Shown: in pieces, positions 17,402 through 25,893 of the stretch
How the letters are laid out: each line of letters opens with the position of its first letter
Numbering within the stretch: the stretch's first letter is position 1
Source: Streptomyces shenzhenensis
GTDB taxonomy: Bacteria; Actinomycetota; Actinomycetes; Streptomycetales; Streptomycetaceae
Direction of reading: 5' to 3'
Length of the DNA: 64,000 nt
Assembly: GCF_021462265.1 (NCBI RefSeq)
Contig: NZ_JAJONF010000052.1
Span: 1-64,000 of the forward strand
Position numbers and translations under genes: made by a program
Notes under the pieces: generated by a model
What the model saw: only the letters and a program-made list of their open reading frames with translations
Database searches by the model: none
What the model was told of the DNA's origin: nothing

Positions 17402-18283
17402 TCAGCCCTTGGTGCTGCCCGCGCTGATCCCGGCGATGATGTGCCGCTGGAAGACGAGGAACAGCGCGACCATCGGGATGCTGGCGATCACCATCGCGGC
17501 GATGAGCACGGTGAGCTGGATGTTCTGCGACAGCTGGACCAGGGCCACGCTGATGGGCTGCTTGTCGGTGTCGGAGAAGACCATCAGCGGCCACAGGAAG
17601 TCCTGCCAGACCGCGACCAGGGCGAAGATCGAGACGACCCCGAGGACGGGGCGGGACATGGGCAGGACCACGGACCAGAGGATGCGCAGTCTTCCGGCGC
17701 CGTCGATCTCGGCGGCCTCCAGCACGTCGCGGGGCAGTTGGTCGAAGAACCGCTTGAGGAGATAGAGGTTGAAGGCGTTGGCGACGGCCGGCAGCCAGAT
17801 GCCGAGCGGGTTGTTCAGCAGACTGGTGTGGATGAACGGCAGGTCGGCGGCGGTCAGGTACTTGGGTACGACCAGGGCCTGGGCCGGAACCATCAGGGTG
17901 GCCAGGATGCCGCCGAGGATCACCTTGCCGAAGGCCGGCTTCAGCTTCGACAGGGCGTAGGCGGCGGCCGTGCAGAACACCAGCTGGAAGGCCCAGGCGC
18001 CGGCGGCCTGCACCACCGTGTTCCACAGGTGCTCCGGAAGCTGCATCAGGTCCCAGGCGTCGGTGTAGCCGGACAGGTGCCAGTGCTCGGGGACGAGGGT
18101 GGGCGGGGTCCGGGCGACCTCGTCCGGTGACTTCGCCGCCCCGGTCACCATCCAGTAGACGGGGAAGAGGAAGGCGAGCGCGAAGAGCACGACGACGCCG
18201 GTGAAGACGGTCCAGTAGACCGCCCTCCCGCGCGGCCGGGCCAGGGTCGCCGGGGAGATCAGGGTGCGGGTGGCGCTGCTCAT
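17402..18283 (-). CDS. malG: Maltose/maltodextrin ABC transporter permease MalG
   Basis: 293 aa from ATG 18283, overlapping the malF stop (ATGA). Seen: six hydrophobic segments and the permease EAA loop (EAAEIDGAGRLRILWSVVLPMSRP) that docks with the ATPase. The C-terminus is GISAGSTKG. Known: it forms the membrane channel with MalF. No ATPase gene lies nearby, consistent with Streptomyces sugar importers sharing the unlinked ATPase MsiK. Location is the cytoplasmic membrane. Confidence 0.93.
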   Translation of the reverse strand: MSSATRTLISPATLARPRGRAVYWTVFTGVVVLFALAFLFPVYWMVTGAAKSPDEVARTPPTLVPEHWHLSGYTDAWDLMQLPEHLWNTVVQAAGAWAFQLVFCTAAAYALSKLKPAFGKVILGGILATLMVPAQALVVPKYLTAADLPFIHTSLLNNPLGIWLPAVANAFNLYLLKRFFDQLPRDVLEAAEIDGAGRLRILWSVVLPMSRPVLGVVSIFALVAVWQDFLWPLMVFSDTDKQPISVALVQLSQNIQLTVLIAAMVIASIPMVALFLVFQRHIIAGISAGSTKG

Positions 18284-19236
18284 CCGTCCTCCCCGGAGCG
18301 GGTCAGCCGCAGGTAGCCGGCCGAGAAGATGCCGAGCAGCACCAGGAGCATCACGCTGAGCGCGCAGGCGCCGCCGAAGTCGTTGTAGAGAAAGGCGTAC
18401 TTGTAGATCAGGTAGAGCACGGTGACCGTGGCGTTCTCCGGGCCGCCCCCGGTGATGACGAACGGCTCGGTGAACACCTGCATGGTGGCGATGATCTGAA
18501 GGAGCATCAGCATGAGGATGACGAAGCGGGTCTGAGGAACCGTCACATGTCTGATGCGCTGGAGCAGGCCCGCGCCGTCCAGTTCGGCGGCCTCGTACAG
18601 TTCGCCGGGGATGGACTGGAGGGCGGCCAGGTAGATCAGGACCGTGCCGCCCATGTTGGCCCAGGTGGCCACGATCACCAGGGAGACGAGCGCGGTGCCG
18701 GTGCCGTTGGTCCAGTTCGAGGTGGGCAGGTGCAGGAAGCGCAGGGTCTCGTTGGCGAGGCCGGCGCCTGGGTCGTAGAACCACTTCCACAGCAGGGCGC
18801 TGACCACCGGCGGGATCATCACCGGGAGGTAGACCACGACCCGGAAGAACGCCTTGGCATGCCGTAGTTCGTTGAGGACCAGGGCGAGGACGAACGGGAT
18901 CGCGAAGCCGATCAGCAGGGCCAGCAGGGTGAAGGTGAGGGTGTTGCGCCAGGCCGCCGAGAACTCCGGGTCGTGCAGGACCCGGGTGAAGTTGGCGGTG
19001 CCGACCCACTCGGGGGACGAGCCGGGCGTGTACTTCTGGAAGGAGATCACGACGGCGCGGATCGCCGGGTACCAGGAGAACAGGGCGAAGCAGATCAGTC
19101 CGCCGAGCAGGAAACCGTAGGCGCGGGCCTGGTCGAGCAGCCGGCGCCGCCTCCGGTCCCCTGCCGGGGGCGGCGCCGGGGCCTGTCGGGCGCCGGCCGC
19201 CGCGGGGGCCGGGCGCGCTACGGCCGTCTTGGTCAT
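18280..19236 (-). CDS. malF: Maltose/maltodextrin ABC transporter permease MalF
   Basis: 318 aa. Seen: a proline-rich basic N-terminus, six transmembrane segments starting near residue 40 (AYGFLLGGLICFALFSWYP), and the EAA loop YEAAELDGAGLLQRIRHVTVP before the last two helices. The GGGPENATVT segment is typical of the CUT1 family. It begins 5 bp after the malE stop and overlaps malG by 4 bp, so the three are translated together. Partner of MalG in the inner-membrane channel. Confidence 0.93.
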   Translation of the reverse strand: MTKTAVARPAPAAAGARQAPAPPPAGDRRRRRLLDQARAYGFLLGGLICFALFSWYPAIRAVVISFQKYTPGSSPEWVGTANFTRVLHDPEFSAAWRNTLTFTLLALLIGFAIPFVLALVLNELRHAKAFFRVVVYLPVMIPPVVSALLWKWFYDPGAGLANETLRFLHLPTSNWTNGTGTALVSLVIVATWANMGGTVLIYLAALQSIPGELYEAAELDGAGLLQRIRHVTVPQTRFVILMLMLLQIIATMQVFTEPFVITGGGPENATVTVLYLIYKYAFLYNDFGGACALSVMLLVLLGIFSAGYLRLTRSGEDG

Positions 19237-19241
19237 CGCGG

Positions 19242-20594
19242 TCAGCCCCGGGCCAGGATGCCGTTGATCTTGTCGTTGGCGTCCTTGAGGAGCTGGTCGA
19301 TGTCGGCGTCCTTCTTGGTGAGGACGGCGGAGACGGTGCCGTCGAGGACGGAGTAGATCTGCTGGGCGTCCGGCGGCTCGATCTTCATCTGCAGGGACTG
19401 GTTGCCGTCCAGGAACGCCTGGTAGTTCTCCACCGGCACGTTGGCGTTGGCCTTCTTGACCGCCTGGTCCTTGGCGTCGGCGGCGCCGGTGAACAGGCGT
19501 GGCTCGGGCAGGCCGACGGGCGCGTCGTTCTTCTTGGCGCGGGCGTAGTCGCCGAGGAAGCCGTCACCGGGGGTGAGGAACATGGAGTCGAGCCACTTGA
19601 GGCCGGCGCGGATCTGGGCGGGGGTGTCCTTCTTGTTGAACATGTAGCCGTCGCCGCCGATGAGGGTGCCCTTGCCGCCGGGCATCGGGCCGAGGGCGAG
19701 GTCCTTGTAGTTGCCGCCCTTCTCCTTGACCAGGATCGGGATGTTGTCCGGCGCGGAGAGGTACATGCCGAGCTTGCCCGAACCCATCATCTGCTGCACG
19801 TCGTTGATGATCAGCAGCTGCTTGCTGCCCATCGAGTCGTCGGTCCAGCGCATGTCGTGCAGGTTCTGCAGGACCGCGTGCCCCTCGGGGGTGTCGACGG
19901 TCGCCGACTTGCCGTCGGCCGAGACCACGTCACCGCCCTGCGCGTACATCTCCGCCGTGAAGTGCCAGCCGCCCTGGTTCTGCGCGCTGTAGTCGGCGTA
20001 CCCCACGGTCCCGTTGCCGAGGGCGGCGATCTTCTTGGCGTCGGCGCGGACCTCGGCCCAGGTCGTCGGCGGCTGGTCGGGGTCGAGGCCGGCCTGCCGG
20101 AAGAGGCTGCGGTTGTAGATCAGGCCCATCGAGTAGCCGGTGCGCGGGATGCCGTAGACCTTGCCGTCGACGGTGTAGATGTCCCGCAGTTGCTTCTGGA
20201 TGGTGCCGTAGCTCTTCAGGTCCTTGAGGTACGGCGTGAGATCGGCCGCCTGGTTGATGTCCACGACGTGCTTGGCATCGGTGAAGTATGTGTAGAAGAC
20301 GTCCTCCATCTGGCCGCCGGCGAGCTTGGCGTCGAAGGTCTTCGGGTCCTGGCAGGGGAACGCGTCGTGTGCGACGACGTCGATGTCCGGGTTCTTCTTC
20401 TCGAAGTCGGCGATGTCCTGTTCGAAGAACGACCGGTCGACCTTGGCGCTCTTGGGGGGCTCGCAGTTGACGGTGATGCGTGTCTTGCCGCTGCCCGCGT
20501 CGTCGTCACCCGACCCGCAGGCCGAGGCGGAGAGCGCGAGTGAGGAACAGACGCCGAACGCGACGAGAGCACGGCGGAACCCGGTGCTGGACAT
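19242..20594 (-). CDS. malE: Maltose/maltodextrin-binding lipoprotein MalE
   Basis: 450 aa from ATG 20594. Seen: a lipoprotein signal with lipobox ASAC followed by GSGDDD, then a CUT1 solute-binding protein (FEKKNPDIDVV, GIPRTGYSMGLIYN, GGDGYMFNKKDTP). Known: it captures sugar outside the membrane and delivers it to MalFG. First gene of malEFG-aglA, with malR upstream in the same direction. The 141-bp leader has a CTTGCGC match to the repeats found in front of malR and an AT-rich patch (near 20700-20715), so it probably has its own MalR-controlled promoter. Specificity for maltose or related alpha-glucosides is inferred from synteny. Confidence 0.88.
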   Translation of the reverse strand: MSSTGFRRALVAFGVCSSLALSASACGSGDDDAGSGKTRITVNCEPPKSAKVDRSFFEQDIADFEKKNPDIDVVAHDAFPCQDPKTFDAKLAGGQMEDVFYTYFTDAKHVVDINQAADLTPYLKDLKSYGTIQKQLRDIYTVDGKVYGIPRTGYSMGLIYNRSLFRQAGLDPDQPPTTWAEVRADAKKIAALGNGTVGYADYSAQNQGGWHFTAEMYAQGGDVVSADGKSATVDTPEGHAVLQNLHDMRWTDDSMGSKQLLIINDVQQMMGSGKLGMYLSAPDNIPILVKEKGGNYKDLALGPMPGGKGTLIGGDGYMFNKKDTPAQIRAGLKWLDSMFLTPGDGFLGDYARAKKNDAPVGLPEPRLFTGAADAKDQAVKKANANVPVENYQAFLDGNQSLQMKIEPPDAQQIYSVLDGTVSAVLTKKDADIDQLLKDANDKINGILARG

Positions 20595-20735
20595 CGGTGG
20601 ACCCCCCAGAGCAGGAGCGGTTGGACGCCGCACCGGGACCGGTGGGCGCCGCACACTCAAGCACCGGCAGTACCGCCGCGCAAGATGTCGCGCAGAATCT
20701 GTAATTATTCGACAGCAGATGCGATCTGTTGACCG

Positions 20736-21731
20736 TCAGGCTTTCGGCGCTTGCGCGGTCGACCCCCTGACGACCAGCTCCGGCTCGAACAGCAGCTCCT
20801 CGGGCGGTACGACCGTGCCGCCGATCTGCGCGTTCAGCAGTTCGACGGCGGCCCGGCCCATGGCCTCGATGGGCTGGCGGACGGTGGTGAGCGGGGGTTC
20901 GGTGCAGTTCATGAACGCCGAGTCGTCGTAGCCGACGACCGAGACCCGGCCGGGCACCTCGTACCCCTTGCGGCGGGCCGCGCGCACGGCACCCAGGGCG
21001 AGCGGGTCGCTGGCGCAGATGATGCCGGTGACGCCCCGGTCGATGAGCCGGGACGCGGCCGCGTGCCCGCCCTCGATGGAGAAGATCGCGCGGGCCACGA
21101 ACTCGTCGGGCACGTCGCCGATCGCACGCGCGGCGGCCAGCTTCCGGGCCGAGGGGACGTGGTCGCCGGGGCCGAGGACCAGGCCGATGCGTTCGTGCCC
21201 GAGGGAGGCCAGGTGCCGCCAGGCCTGCTCCACGGCCACCGCGTCGTCGCAGGACACGCCCGGGAAGCCGAGGTGCTCGATGGCCGCGTTGACCAGCACC
21301 ACCGGGATCTTGCGGTCGGCGAGCAGCCGGTAGTGGTCGTGCGGCGCGTCGGCCTGGGCGTAGAGGCCGCCGGCGAACACCACGCCGGAGACCTGCTGTT
21401 GCAGCAGCAACTCCACGTAGTCCGCCTCGGAGACCCCGCCCTTGGTCTGGGTGCACAGCACCGGCGTGAGGCCGAGCTGGGCCAGGGCGCCGCCGATGAC
21501 CTCGGCGAACGCCGGGAAGATGGGGTTCTGCAGCTCGGGCAGGACCAGACCGACGAGCCGGGCGCGTTCACCGCGCAGCTGCGTGGGGCGCTCGTAGCCG
21601 AGCACGTCGAGGGCCGAGAGCACCGCCTGCCGGGTCGCCTCGGAGACCCCCGGCTTGCCGTTGAGCACCCGGCTGACCGTGGCCTCACTGACCCCGACCT
21701 TCTTGGCCACGTCCGCAAGTCGTCGCGTCAT
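20736..21731 (-). CDS. malR: LacI-family repressor of the maltose operon, MalR
   Basis: 331 aa. Seen: an N-terminal LacI helix-turn-helix (LADVAKKVGVSEATVSRVLNGKPGVS) with hinge helix, then a periplasmic-binding-like effector domain (VGLVLPELQNPIFP, GIICASDPLALGAVRAARR, VSVVGYDDSAF). Known: MalR/Reg1 of Streptomyces represses malEFG in the absence of maltose. Gene order malR-malE-malF-malG-aglA supports the name. The ATG at 21731 lacks a clear ribosome-binding site and lies only 5 bp from a cluster of CTTGC repeats, so the mRNA may be nearly leaderless and the gene autoregulated. Confidence 0.88.
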   Translation of the reverse strand: MTRRLADVAKKVGVSEATVSRVLNGKPGVSEATRQAVLSALDVLGYERPTQLRGERARLVGLVLPELQNPIFPAFAEVIGGALAQLGLTPVLCTQTKGGVSEADYVELLLQQQVSGVVFAGGLYAQADAPHDHYRLLADRKIPVVLVNAAIEHLGFPGVSCDDAVAVEQAWRHLASLGHERIGLVLGPGDHVPSARKLAAARAIGDVPDEFVARAIFSIEGGHAAASRLIDRGVTGIICASDPLALGAVRAARRKGYEVPGRVSVVGYDDSAFMNCTEPPLTTVRQPIEAMGRAAVELLNAQIGGTVVPPEELLFEPELVVRGSTAQAPKA

Positions 21732-21735
21732 GACC

Positions 21736-21772
21736 GCAAGCCTACCGCAAGTTATGCAAGTTTTTTGCGTAA
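21736..21772 (-). promoter_or_regulatory. Putative MalR operator cluster upstream of malR
   Basis: On the coding (minus) strand three CTTGC direct repeats occur (plus-strand GCAAG at 21736, 21747 and 21756, spaced 11 and 9 bp). An imperfect inverted repeat TTATGCAA / TTGCGTAA spans 21752-21772. Spacing near one helical turn is what cooperative LacI-family dimers use. A related CTTGC lies in the malE leader near 20680. The repeats sit where malR transcription should begin, which points to autoregulation. Confidence 0.55.
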
Positions 21773-21788
21773 CGTCTCGACGGCGGAC

Positions 21789-22604
21789 TCAGACGCGGCT
21801 GGCGGTCGCCGTGTCCGCCGACAGCCGTTGCGCGACGTAGATCGGGACGACGGACAGCAGGACGAGCACGGCCGCCACCACGTTCACCACCGGCGCCTGC
21901 TGCGGGCGGGTCATGTTGTCGAAGATCCACAGGGGCAGGGTCTGGACGCCCGGTCCGGCGGTGAAGGTGGTGACCACGATCTCGTCGAAGGAGAGCGCGA
22001 AGGCGAGCAGTCCGCCCGCGAGCAACGCCGAACGTACCAGCGGGAAGGTGACGTCCACGAAGGCGCGGAAGGTGTCGGCGCCCAGGTCGGCCGCGGCTTC
22101 CTCGTAGCTGCCGGAGGTGCGGCGCAGCCGGGCGACCACGTTGTTGAAGACGATCACGACACAGAAGGTGGCGTGTCCGACGACCACGGTGAACAGACCG
22201 AGTCCGACGCCGAGTGGGGCGAGGACGGTGCTGAACGCCGAGTTGAGGGCGATGCCGGTGACGATGCCGGGCAGCGCGATCGGCAGCACGACCACGAACG
22301 AGAGCGCGTCCCGGCCGAAGAAGCGGTACCGGGCGACCGCGAAGGCGACCAGTGTGCCGAGCACCAGGGCGATCGCGGTGGCGCCGAGCCCGGCCCTGAC
22401 CGAGGTCCACAGCGCCTCGCGGGCACCGGAGCTGTGCCAGGCGGCCGACCACCAGCGGGTGGTCAGGCCGGGCGGCGGCCAGCTCGCGCTGCGGTCGGGG
22501 CTGAGGGAGTTGACGAGGACGAGGAGGAGGGGAACGTAGATGACGGCGAAGCCGACGGCGGCTGCGACGCGGAGGGCGACACGGGCGGACCTGGAGAGTG
22601 GCAT
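21789..22604 (-). CDS. ABC transporter permease, PotC type
   Basis: 271 aa from ATG 22604 with GGGTGA upstream; a GTG at 22616 is possible. Seen: six hydrophobic segments, FARYRFF-like cytoplasmic loop (ARYRFFGRDALSFVVVLP) and the EAA-type loop YEEAAADLGADTFRAFVDVTFP. Known: PotC partners PotB in spermidine/putrescine-type importers; close relatives carry other cationic or small organic solutes. Last gene of a four-gene ATPase-binding protein-permease-permease unit on the minus strand. Substrate unknown. Confidence 0.85.
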   Translation of the reverse strand: MPLSRSARVALRVAAAVGFAVIYVPLLLVLVNSLSPDRSASWPPPGLTTRWWSAAWHSSGAREALWTSVRAGLGATAIALVLGTLVAFAVARYRFFGRDALSFVVVLPIALPGIVTGIALNSAFSTVLAPLGVGLGLFTVVVGHATFCVVIVFNNVVARLRRTSGSYEEAAADLGADTFRAFVDVTFPLVRSALLAGGLLAFALSFDEIVVTTFTAGPGVQTLPLWIFDNMTRPQQAPVVNVVAAVLVLLSVVPIYVAQRLSADTATASRV

Positions 22605-22623
22605 GTGACATATCACCCGTTCG

Positions 22624-23487
22624 TCAGAGGCTGCTCAACGCCCCCGTCCGCCGCATCGCCAGCAGGTACAGCACGATGACGACGACCGGGACGGTGGCGA
22701 GGGCGGCGGCCATGGGCAGGTTGAGTTCGATGTTGGCGTAGACCAGGTTGCCGATGAGCTGGGTCTTGCCGCCGACGATCTGCACGGTGATGTAGTCGCC
22801 GAGGCTGAGCGAGAACGTGAACACCGATCCCGCGGCGACCGACGGCAGCACCATCGGCAGCACAACGGACCGGAAGGTCCGCCCGGCGCGGGCGCCCAGG
22901 TCCGCCGACGCGTCGAGGAGGTTGTCGGGCAGCTGCTCCAGCGCGGTGTGGATCGGCAGGATCATGTAGGGCAGCCACAGGTACGTCAGGGTCAGCACGG
23001 TGGCGGGGAGTCCGAAGCCCGGCCCGCTCAGGCCGAGCGGCTTCAGCAGCCAGTCGGCGAGCCCGCCCTCGGACAGGATCAGCCGCCACGCGTACACCTT
23101 GACCAGGTAGCTCGCCCACAGCGGCGTGAGGATGGCGACCACCAGGAGCGGGCGCCGGCTCGGCTTGGCGACCCGGGCGGTGTAGAAGGCGACCGGGAAG
23201 GCGAGCAGCGCGCACAGGGCGGTCACCGCGAGAGCGACGCCGACGCTGCGCAGGACCACCTGCCGGAAGACCGGCGTGGTGAACAGCTCGTGGAAGTTGT
23301 CCGTCGACCACACCTTCACCACCTCGGAGGTGAAGGAGTCCGTCGTCCAGAACGCGGAGACGAACAACACGGCCAGCGAGCCGAGATAGAGCACGGCCAG
23401 CCACAGCAGCGGGGCGGTCAGCAGCAGCGCGAGGCGGAGCCGGGGGCGCCGGTGCAGCGCCCCCGCGGTCCGGGTGAGCAGGGCCAT
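22624..23487 (-). CDS. ABC transporter permease, PotB type
   Basis: 287 aa. Seen: a first transmembrane helix at about 20-45, typical PotB residues (TPLWASYLVKVYAWRLIL, WLPYMILPIHTALE) and the EAA-type loop LLDASADLGARAGRTFRSVVLP. It begins 8 bp after the binding-protein stop and is followed 19 bp later by the PotC-type gene. Known: with PotC it forms the channel of a type I importer. The WASYLVKVYAW segment is conserved among polyamine/opine-type permeases. Confidence 0.88.
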   Translation of the reverse strand: MALLTRTAGALHRRPRLRLALLLTAPLLWLAVLYLGSLAVLFVSAFWTTDSFTSEVVKVWSTDNFHELFTTPVFRQVVLRSVGVALAVTALCALLAFPVAFYTARVAKPSRRPLLVVAILTPLWASYLVKVYAWRLILSEGGLADWLLKPLGLSGPGFGLPATVLTLTYLWLPYMILPIHTALEQLPDNLLDASADLGARAGRTFRSVVLPMVLPSVAAGSVFTFSLSLGDYITVQIVGGKTQLIGNLVYANIELNLPMAAALATVPVVVIVLYLLAMRRTGALSSL

Positions 23488-23495
23488 GGGTCAGC

Positions 23496-24686
23496 TCAGC
23501 CCTTGATCTCGGTCCAGGCCTGGACCCACTTGGCGTACGGCACGCACTTGACGTCGGTACGGCCGTCCAGGCACTGCTCGATGGGCGTGTTCCAGAAGGC
23601 GATGTTCTTCCAGTAGCTCTCGTCGGCCGCGTGGTAGGTCGCGCAGAAGCTCTTGTCGCTGGTCAGGTCGCAGGCCTTGGCGTTGGCCGGGGCCTCGCCG
23701 AAGTACTCGGCGACCTCGGCGTTGACCTTCGGGGAGACGATCCAGTTCAGCCACTTGTAGGCGCAGTTGGGGTGCTTGGCCTTGGCGGAGACCATCCAGG
23801 TGTCCGACCAGCCGGTGGATCCCTCCTTCGGGACGAAGGCCCTGACCTTGGCGCCCTCGCCCGCGGCGAGGTTCGCGATGACCTGCCAGCTGGTGCCGAT
23901 GACGGAGTCGCCGCTCTTGAAGGCGGAGATCTCCTTGAGGTAGTCGCTCCAGTACTCGCCGATGTCCGCGTTCTGCTTCTTCAGCAGGGCGACGGCGGCG
24001 TCGAACTGCTTCTGGTCGAGCGCGTAGGGGTCCTTGATCTTCAACTCGGGCTTGGTGGCCTTCAGGTACAGGGCCGCGTCCGCGATGTAGATCGGCGAGT
24101 CGTAGGCGGTGACATGGCCCTTGTACTTCCCGGCGTCGTCGAAGACGGCGGACCAGGAGGTGGGGGCGGGGCTGACCTTCTGGGTGTCGTACATGAGCAG
24201 GTTGGCGCCGCGGCCGTGCGGGATGCCGTACATCCGGCCCTTGACCGAGTTCCAGGCGCCGTTCTTCAGGCCGCTGAAGATGTCCTTGTAGTTGGGCACG
24301 AGCTTGGTGTTGACGGGGGCGGCGTCGCCGGAGGCGATCAGGCGCAGGGAGGCGTCGCCGGAGGCGGAGACGGCGTCGTACTCGCCGGTCTTCATCAGCT
24401 TGACCATCTCGTCGGAACTGGCGGCGACCTTGGAGTTGACCTGGCAGCCGGTCTGCTTCTCGAAGTCGGTGACCCAGTCGACCTTGGGGTCGTCGGAGCC
24501 GTCCTCGACATAGCCGGCCCAGGCGATCAGGTTGACCTGGCCCTCGGACTTGCCGAGCTTGGCGAGGGGTGTGAGGTCGGGCGGGTTGAGACCGGCCGAG
24601 GAACCGGAGCCGGAGGAGCCACAGGCGGTGGCGGCCAGCAGCAGCGCGGCGCAGGCGGCCGCGGTGAGGGGGCGGGTGAGGCGCAC
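23496..24686 (-). CDS. Polyamine-type extracellular solute-binding lipoprotein
   Basis: 396 aa, GTG start with GGAG upstream. Seen: a lipoprotein signal ending LLLAATACGSSG, then a PotD-like fold (GQVNLIAWAGYVEDG, FEKQTGCQVNSK, YDAVSASGDASLRLIA, GIPHGRGANLLMYD, WLNWIVSPKVNAEVAEY). Six or so cysteines outside the lipobox could form disulfides. Known: such proteins bind spermidine, putrescine or related amines outside the membrane. Gene order is ATPase, binding protein, permease, permease. The ligand pocket cannot be read reliably, so the substrate is inferred only by family. Confidence 0.85.
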   Translation of the reverse strand: MRLTRPLTAAACAALLLAATACGSSGSGSSAGLNPPDLTPLAKLGKSEGQVNLIAWAGYVEDGSDDPKVDWVTDFEKQTGCQVNSKVAASSDEMVKLMKTGEYDAVSASGDASLRLIASGDAAPVNTKLVPNYKDIFSGLKNGAWNSVKGRMYGIPHGRGANLLMYDTQKVSPAPTSWSAVFDDAGKYKGHVTAYDSPIYIADAALYLKATKPELKIKDPYALDQKQFDAAVALLKKQNADIGEYWSDYLKEISAFKSGDSVIGTSWQVIANLAAGEGAKVRAFVPKEGSTGWSDTWMVSAKAKHPNCAYKWLNWIVSPKVNAEVAEYFGEAPANAKACDLTSDKSFCATYHAADESYWKNIAFWNTPIEQCLDGRTDVKCVPYAKWVQAWTEIKG

Positions 24687-24738
24687 GACGTACTCCAGAG
24701 GTGAGGGACGGCGGATCCGGACGTGAGAGGACGGCGGA

Positions 24739-25770
24739 TCAGTCGGGGACGTGGACGGTGTGCCTGCGCTGCCAGCGCAGCCGGACGCGGGTGCCGCGGT
24801 AGGCGGCGACGTCCTCGGCGGAGGTGTCGAGGTTCTGCTGGAGCGCGGTGAGCCGGCCGCCGCCGTCCAGGTCGACCAGGAAGCGGGTGGCGTCGCCGAG
24901 GTAGACCACCTCGGCGACGGTGCCGACGGCGGTGGCGTGCCCTTCCTCGTCCGGGTCGGCGGTCTCCTTGAGGACCTGGATCTTCTCGGGCCGGATGCTG
25001 TGGGTGCCGCTCTCGCCGAGGACCCGCAGGGCGGCCTCGCCGGTGAGCAGGTTGGAGGTGCCGACGAAGGAGGCGACGAACGCGGTGGCGGGGCGTTCGT
25101 AGATCTCCGCGGGGGTGCCGACCTGTTCGATGCGGCCCTGGTGGAAGACGGCGACGCGGTCGCTCATCGTCAGGGCCTCCTCCTGGTCGTGGGTGACGAA
25201 GACGAACGTGATGCCCACCTCGCGTTGCAGGGCCTTGAGCTCGATCTGCATCTGCTCGCGGAGTTTCAGGTCGAGGGCGCCGAGCGGTTCGTCGAGGAGC
25301 AGCACGCTGGGGCGTCCGACCAGGGCGCGGGCGAGCGCGACGCGCTGGCGCTGGCCGCCGGAGAGCTGGGCGGGGCGGCGGCCGCCGTAGCCGTCGAGGC
25401 GGACCTCCGCGAGAGCCTTGCGGGCGCGGGCCAGGCGTTCGGCCTTGGGGACCCGGCGGACCTTGAGGGAGTAGGCGACGTTCTGCTCGACGCTCATGTG
25501 CGGGAACAGGGCGTAGTCCTGGAAGACGGTGTGCACGTCCCGTTCGAAGGGGGCGCGGCGGGTGACGTCCTGCCCGGCGAGTTCGATGGTGCCCGAGGTA
25601 GGCGTCTCGAAGCCGGCGATCATGCGCAGCACCGTGGTCTTGCCGGAGCCGGAGGGGCCGAGCATCGAGAAGAACTCACCGTCCCGTATCTCCAGGTCGA
25701 CACCGGCCACGGCGCTCGTGTCGCCGAACGACTTCCGCAGATCCCGCAACCGGATTGCGCTGGCCTCCAT
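24739..25770 (-). CDS. ABC transporter ATPase, PotA type
   Basis: 343 aa from ATG 25770 (MEASAIRL, with AAAGG upstream). Seen: Walker A GPSGSGKTT (38-46), Q-loop FQDYALFPHM, signature LSGGQRQR, Walker B LLLDEPLGALD, switch His in THDQEEA, and a C-terminal TOBE-type domain (SIRPEKIQVL). Known: it powers the PotBC-type permeases encoded next to it. First gene of the importer operon, divergent from a GntR regulator with a 123-bp shared control region. Confidence 0.92.
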   Translation of the reverse strand: MEASAIRLRDLRKSFGDTSAVAGVDLEIRDGEFFSMLGPSGSGKTTVLRMIAGFETPTSGTIELAGQDVTRRAPFERDVHTVFQDYALFPHMSVEQNVAYSLKVRRVPKAERLARARKALAEVRLDGYGGRRPAQLSGGQRQRVALARALVGRPSVLLLDEPLGALDLKLREQMQIELKALQREVGITFVFVTHDQEEALTMSDRVAVFHQGRIEQVGTPAEIYERPATAFVASFVGTSNLLTGEAALRVLGESGTHSIRPEKIQVLKETADPDEEGHATAVGTVAEVVYLGDATRFLVDLDGGGRLTALQQNLDTSAEDVAAYRGTRVRLRWQRRHTVHVPD

Positions 25771-25821
25771 GGGCGGGAACCTTTCTGCCGCTGTCTTGCG
25801 TTGCACCTGGTGATCGGAAAG

Positions 25822-25843
25822 ATATGAAGTCATAGTTCACATC
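25822..25843. promoter_or_regulatory. Putative GntR operator in the divergent control region
   Basis: An imperfect inverted repeat (ATGAA, 7 nt, TTCAcAT) lies in the AT-richest part of the gap between the PotA-type and GntR genes. FadR-type GntR proteins bind short palindromes placed like this in front of the genes they control. Assignment is by position and symmetry only. Confidence 0.35.
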
Positions 25844-25893
25844 TCAAGACCCTTCCGAGGTAAAGGTTGGGTCAACGCATAGGGTGGTGGGCC

